Both the position numbers and the translations under genes were made by a program. The notes below the pieces were generated by a model, which worked only from the letters and a program-made list of their open reading frames with translations, ran no database searches and had not been told where the DNA came from. Shown one piece after another: positions 14,558 to 15,452 of a stretch of DNA of 15,452 nt; positions within the stretch are counted from its first letter, which is position 1, and every line of letters starts with the position of its first letter. The stretch is from Bacteroidales bacterium UBA4788 (GTDB lineage Bacteria > Bacteroidota > Bacteroidia > Bacteroidales > VadinHA17): positions 1 to 15,452 of the forward strand of contig DHGW01000084.1 in NCBI GenBank assembly GCA_002402965.1, in the 5' to 3' direction.

Positions 14558-15452
14558 ATGGAAAAAGGGTTCTTTCACCACGCACTGACCATCCGTGAGG
14601 ACATCTGCACGGGTTGTTCCCTCTGCATGAGGGTCTGTCCCACCGGGGCACTCCGCATTCACGACGGCAAAGCCAGGCTGATTGAAGACCGTTGCGTTGA
14701 CTGCGGGGAGTGTTTCAGAAGCTGTCCGGTGCATGCTATTATTATTGAACAGGACGACTTCAGCCGTATCTTTGACTACAAGCACAGGGTGGCGCTCGTG
14801 CCGGCCGTACTGCACGGTCAGTTCAGGCACGAGGTCTCCATGTCGGAGATCAGCGCGGTGCTGAAGAGTCTTGGATTCACATGGGTTTACGAGGTTGAAC
14901 ACGGTGCTGGGATACTAAAGCCGGCAATAGAGGAGCTGATGAATGTCAGGACCCTCCCCCGCCCTCTTATCTCAAGCTATTGCCCAGCTGTAGTGCGGCT
15001 GATACAGGTCCGTTTCCCGGCCCTTATCAGGAATCTCGCCACAATCAAGGCCCCGCTCGAGATGGCAGCATTTTACTGCAGGAGAGTCCTGCGTGACAGG
15101 GGAGCTCATAATGCAGAGATCGGCGTCTTCTATGTCACCCCCTGCGCCGCAAAGATCGCTGCTGTGAAATCACCCGTTGGAGAGGAATCGACCCCGATCA
15201 GCGGAGTTATCAACATGGACTTCATCTACAACAAGATAAACCGTACACTCAGGAACAAGGGAGAGCTGCCCCACGGTAACGACCATGCGTATTCGGTAGA
15301 CCCTGATACTCTCGTGTGGAGCCTCACCAACGGGGAGGCATCCTGCGTTGACGGCCGCACCCTTGCAATAGATGGAATGAGCAATGTAACGGAGTTCCTC
15401 GAGCAATTGGAGAACGATGAGATCACTGGTGTTGATTACCTCGAGCTCAGGG
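14558..15452 (+). CDS. Ferredoxin plus [FeFe]-hydrogenase H-domain protein (partial, sensory-like)
   Basis: The window holds the first 298 residues; the 3' end is cut. Two [4Fe-4S] ferredoxin motifs come first: Cys17, 20, 23, 27 and Cys46, 49, 52, 56. The H-cluster domain follows with motif L1 as SSYCP (Cys142) and L2 as TPCAAK (Cys196, Lys199). The 54-residue spacing between these cysteines is close to the 55 seen in Clostridium pasteurianum CpI (Cys300, Cys355). L3, with the last two cluster cysteines, would lie just past the end. L1 has Tyr141 where catalytic enzymes carry the proton-relay Cys299, and L2 has Thr194 in place of the Met. Both differences point to the putative sensory (group C-like) enzymes. 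The ATG at 14558 is 4 bases after the HATPase gene. A PAS domain further on is expected but not visible. Confidence 0.85.
   Translation, partial: MEKGFFHHALTIREDICTGCSLCMRVCPTGALRIHDGKARLIEDRCVDCGECFRSCPVHAIIIEQDDFSRIFDYKHRVALVPAVLHGQFRHEVSMSEISAVLKSLGFTWVYEVEHGAGILKPAIEELMNVRTLPRPLISSYCPAVVRLIQVRFPALIRNLATIKAPLEMAAFYCRRVLRDRGAHNAEIGVFYVTPCAAKIAAVKSPVGEESTPISGVINMDFIYNKINRTLRNKGELPHGNDHAYSVDPDTLVWSLTNGEASCVDGRTLAIDGMSNVTEFLEQLENDEITGVDYLELR

Overview
The window looks like chromosomal DNA from an anaerobic member of the Bacteroidota. This rests on promoters of the TTTG-N19/21-TAnnTTTG type found in this phylum (two clean copies here), start codons mostly without Shine-Dalgarno sequences, a small solo-RRM RNA-binding protein, and Bacteroidota-style S9, S37, M24 and M14 exopeptidases. 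Coding DNA is moderately GC-rich and the intergenic gaps are AT-rich. Genus or species cannot be named from the sequence. No tRNA, rRNA, transposase, CRISPR array or phage gene was seen, and no gene-free stretch exceeds 300 bases.

Layout. Bases 1-157 hold the tail of an upstream gene and two back-to-back terminators. Bases 158-595 hold an RRM protein gene (minus strand) with its own promoter and a leader of roughly 95 nt. Bases 649-5950 hold a tight minus-strand operon, in transcription order: dipeptidyl peptidase IV-type S9 peptidase, M24B Xaa-Pro aminopeptidase, and S37-family lipoprotein peptidase. A divergent promoter region (5951-6096) separates it from a plus-strand pair at 6097-8065: a condensation-fold acyltransferase and a zinc-ribbon membrane protein of the DUF6320 type. 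Plus-strand peptidase genes follow: a secreted M14 metallocarboxypeptidase-like protein (8152-10674), then a PepT-like M20 tripeptidase and an M28 lipoprotein peptidase separated by one base (10755-13626). After a 144-base AT-rich regulatory gap with two adjacent dyads, a new operon starts at 13771: DRTGG-domain protein, anti-sigma-like HATPase, and a ferredoxin/[FeFe]-hydrogenase-domain protein cut by the window end.

How the genes may work together. Six of the twelve well-supported genes are peptidases from six different MEROPS families. Five have export signals or belong to usually exported or envelope families; PepT is cytoplasmic. The S9/M24B/S37 operon has complementary activities for peptides containing proline, which ordinary aminopeptidases handle badly. 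The inference is a peptide-scavenging locus in an amino-acid-fermenting anaerobe. The last operon resembles a signalling cassette built around a putative sensory (group C-like) [FeFe] hydrogenase. Its promoter overlaps a Rex-like or Crp/Fnr-like palindrome, which suggests redox control. The most interesting points are this double operator, the tyrosine in place of the proton-relay cysteine next to the first H-cluster cysteine, and the proline-peptidase operon.
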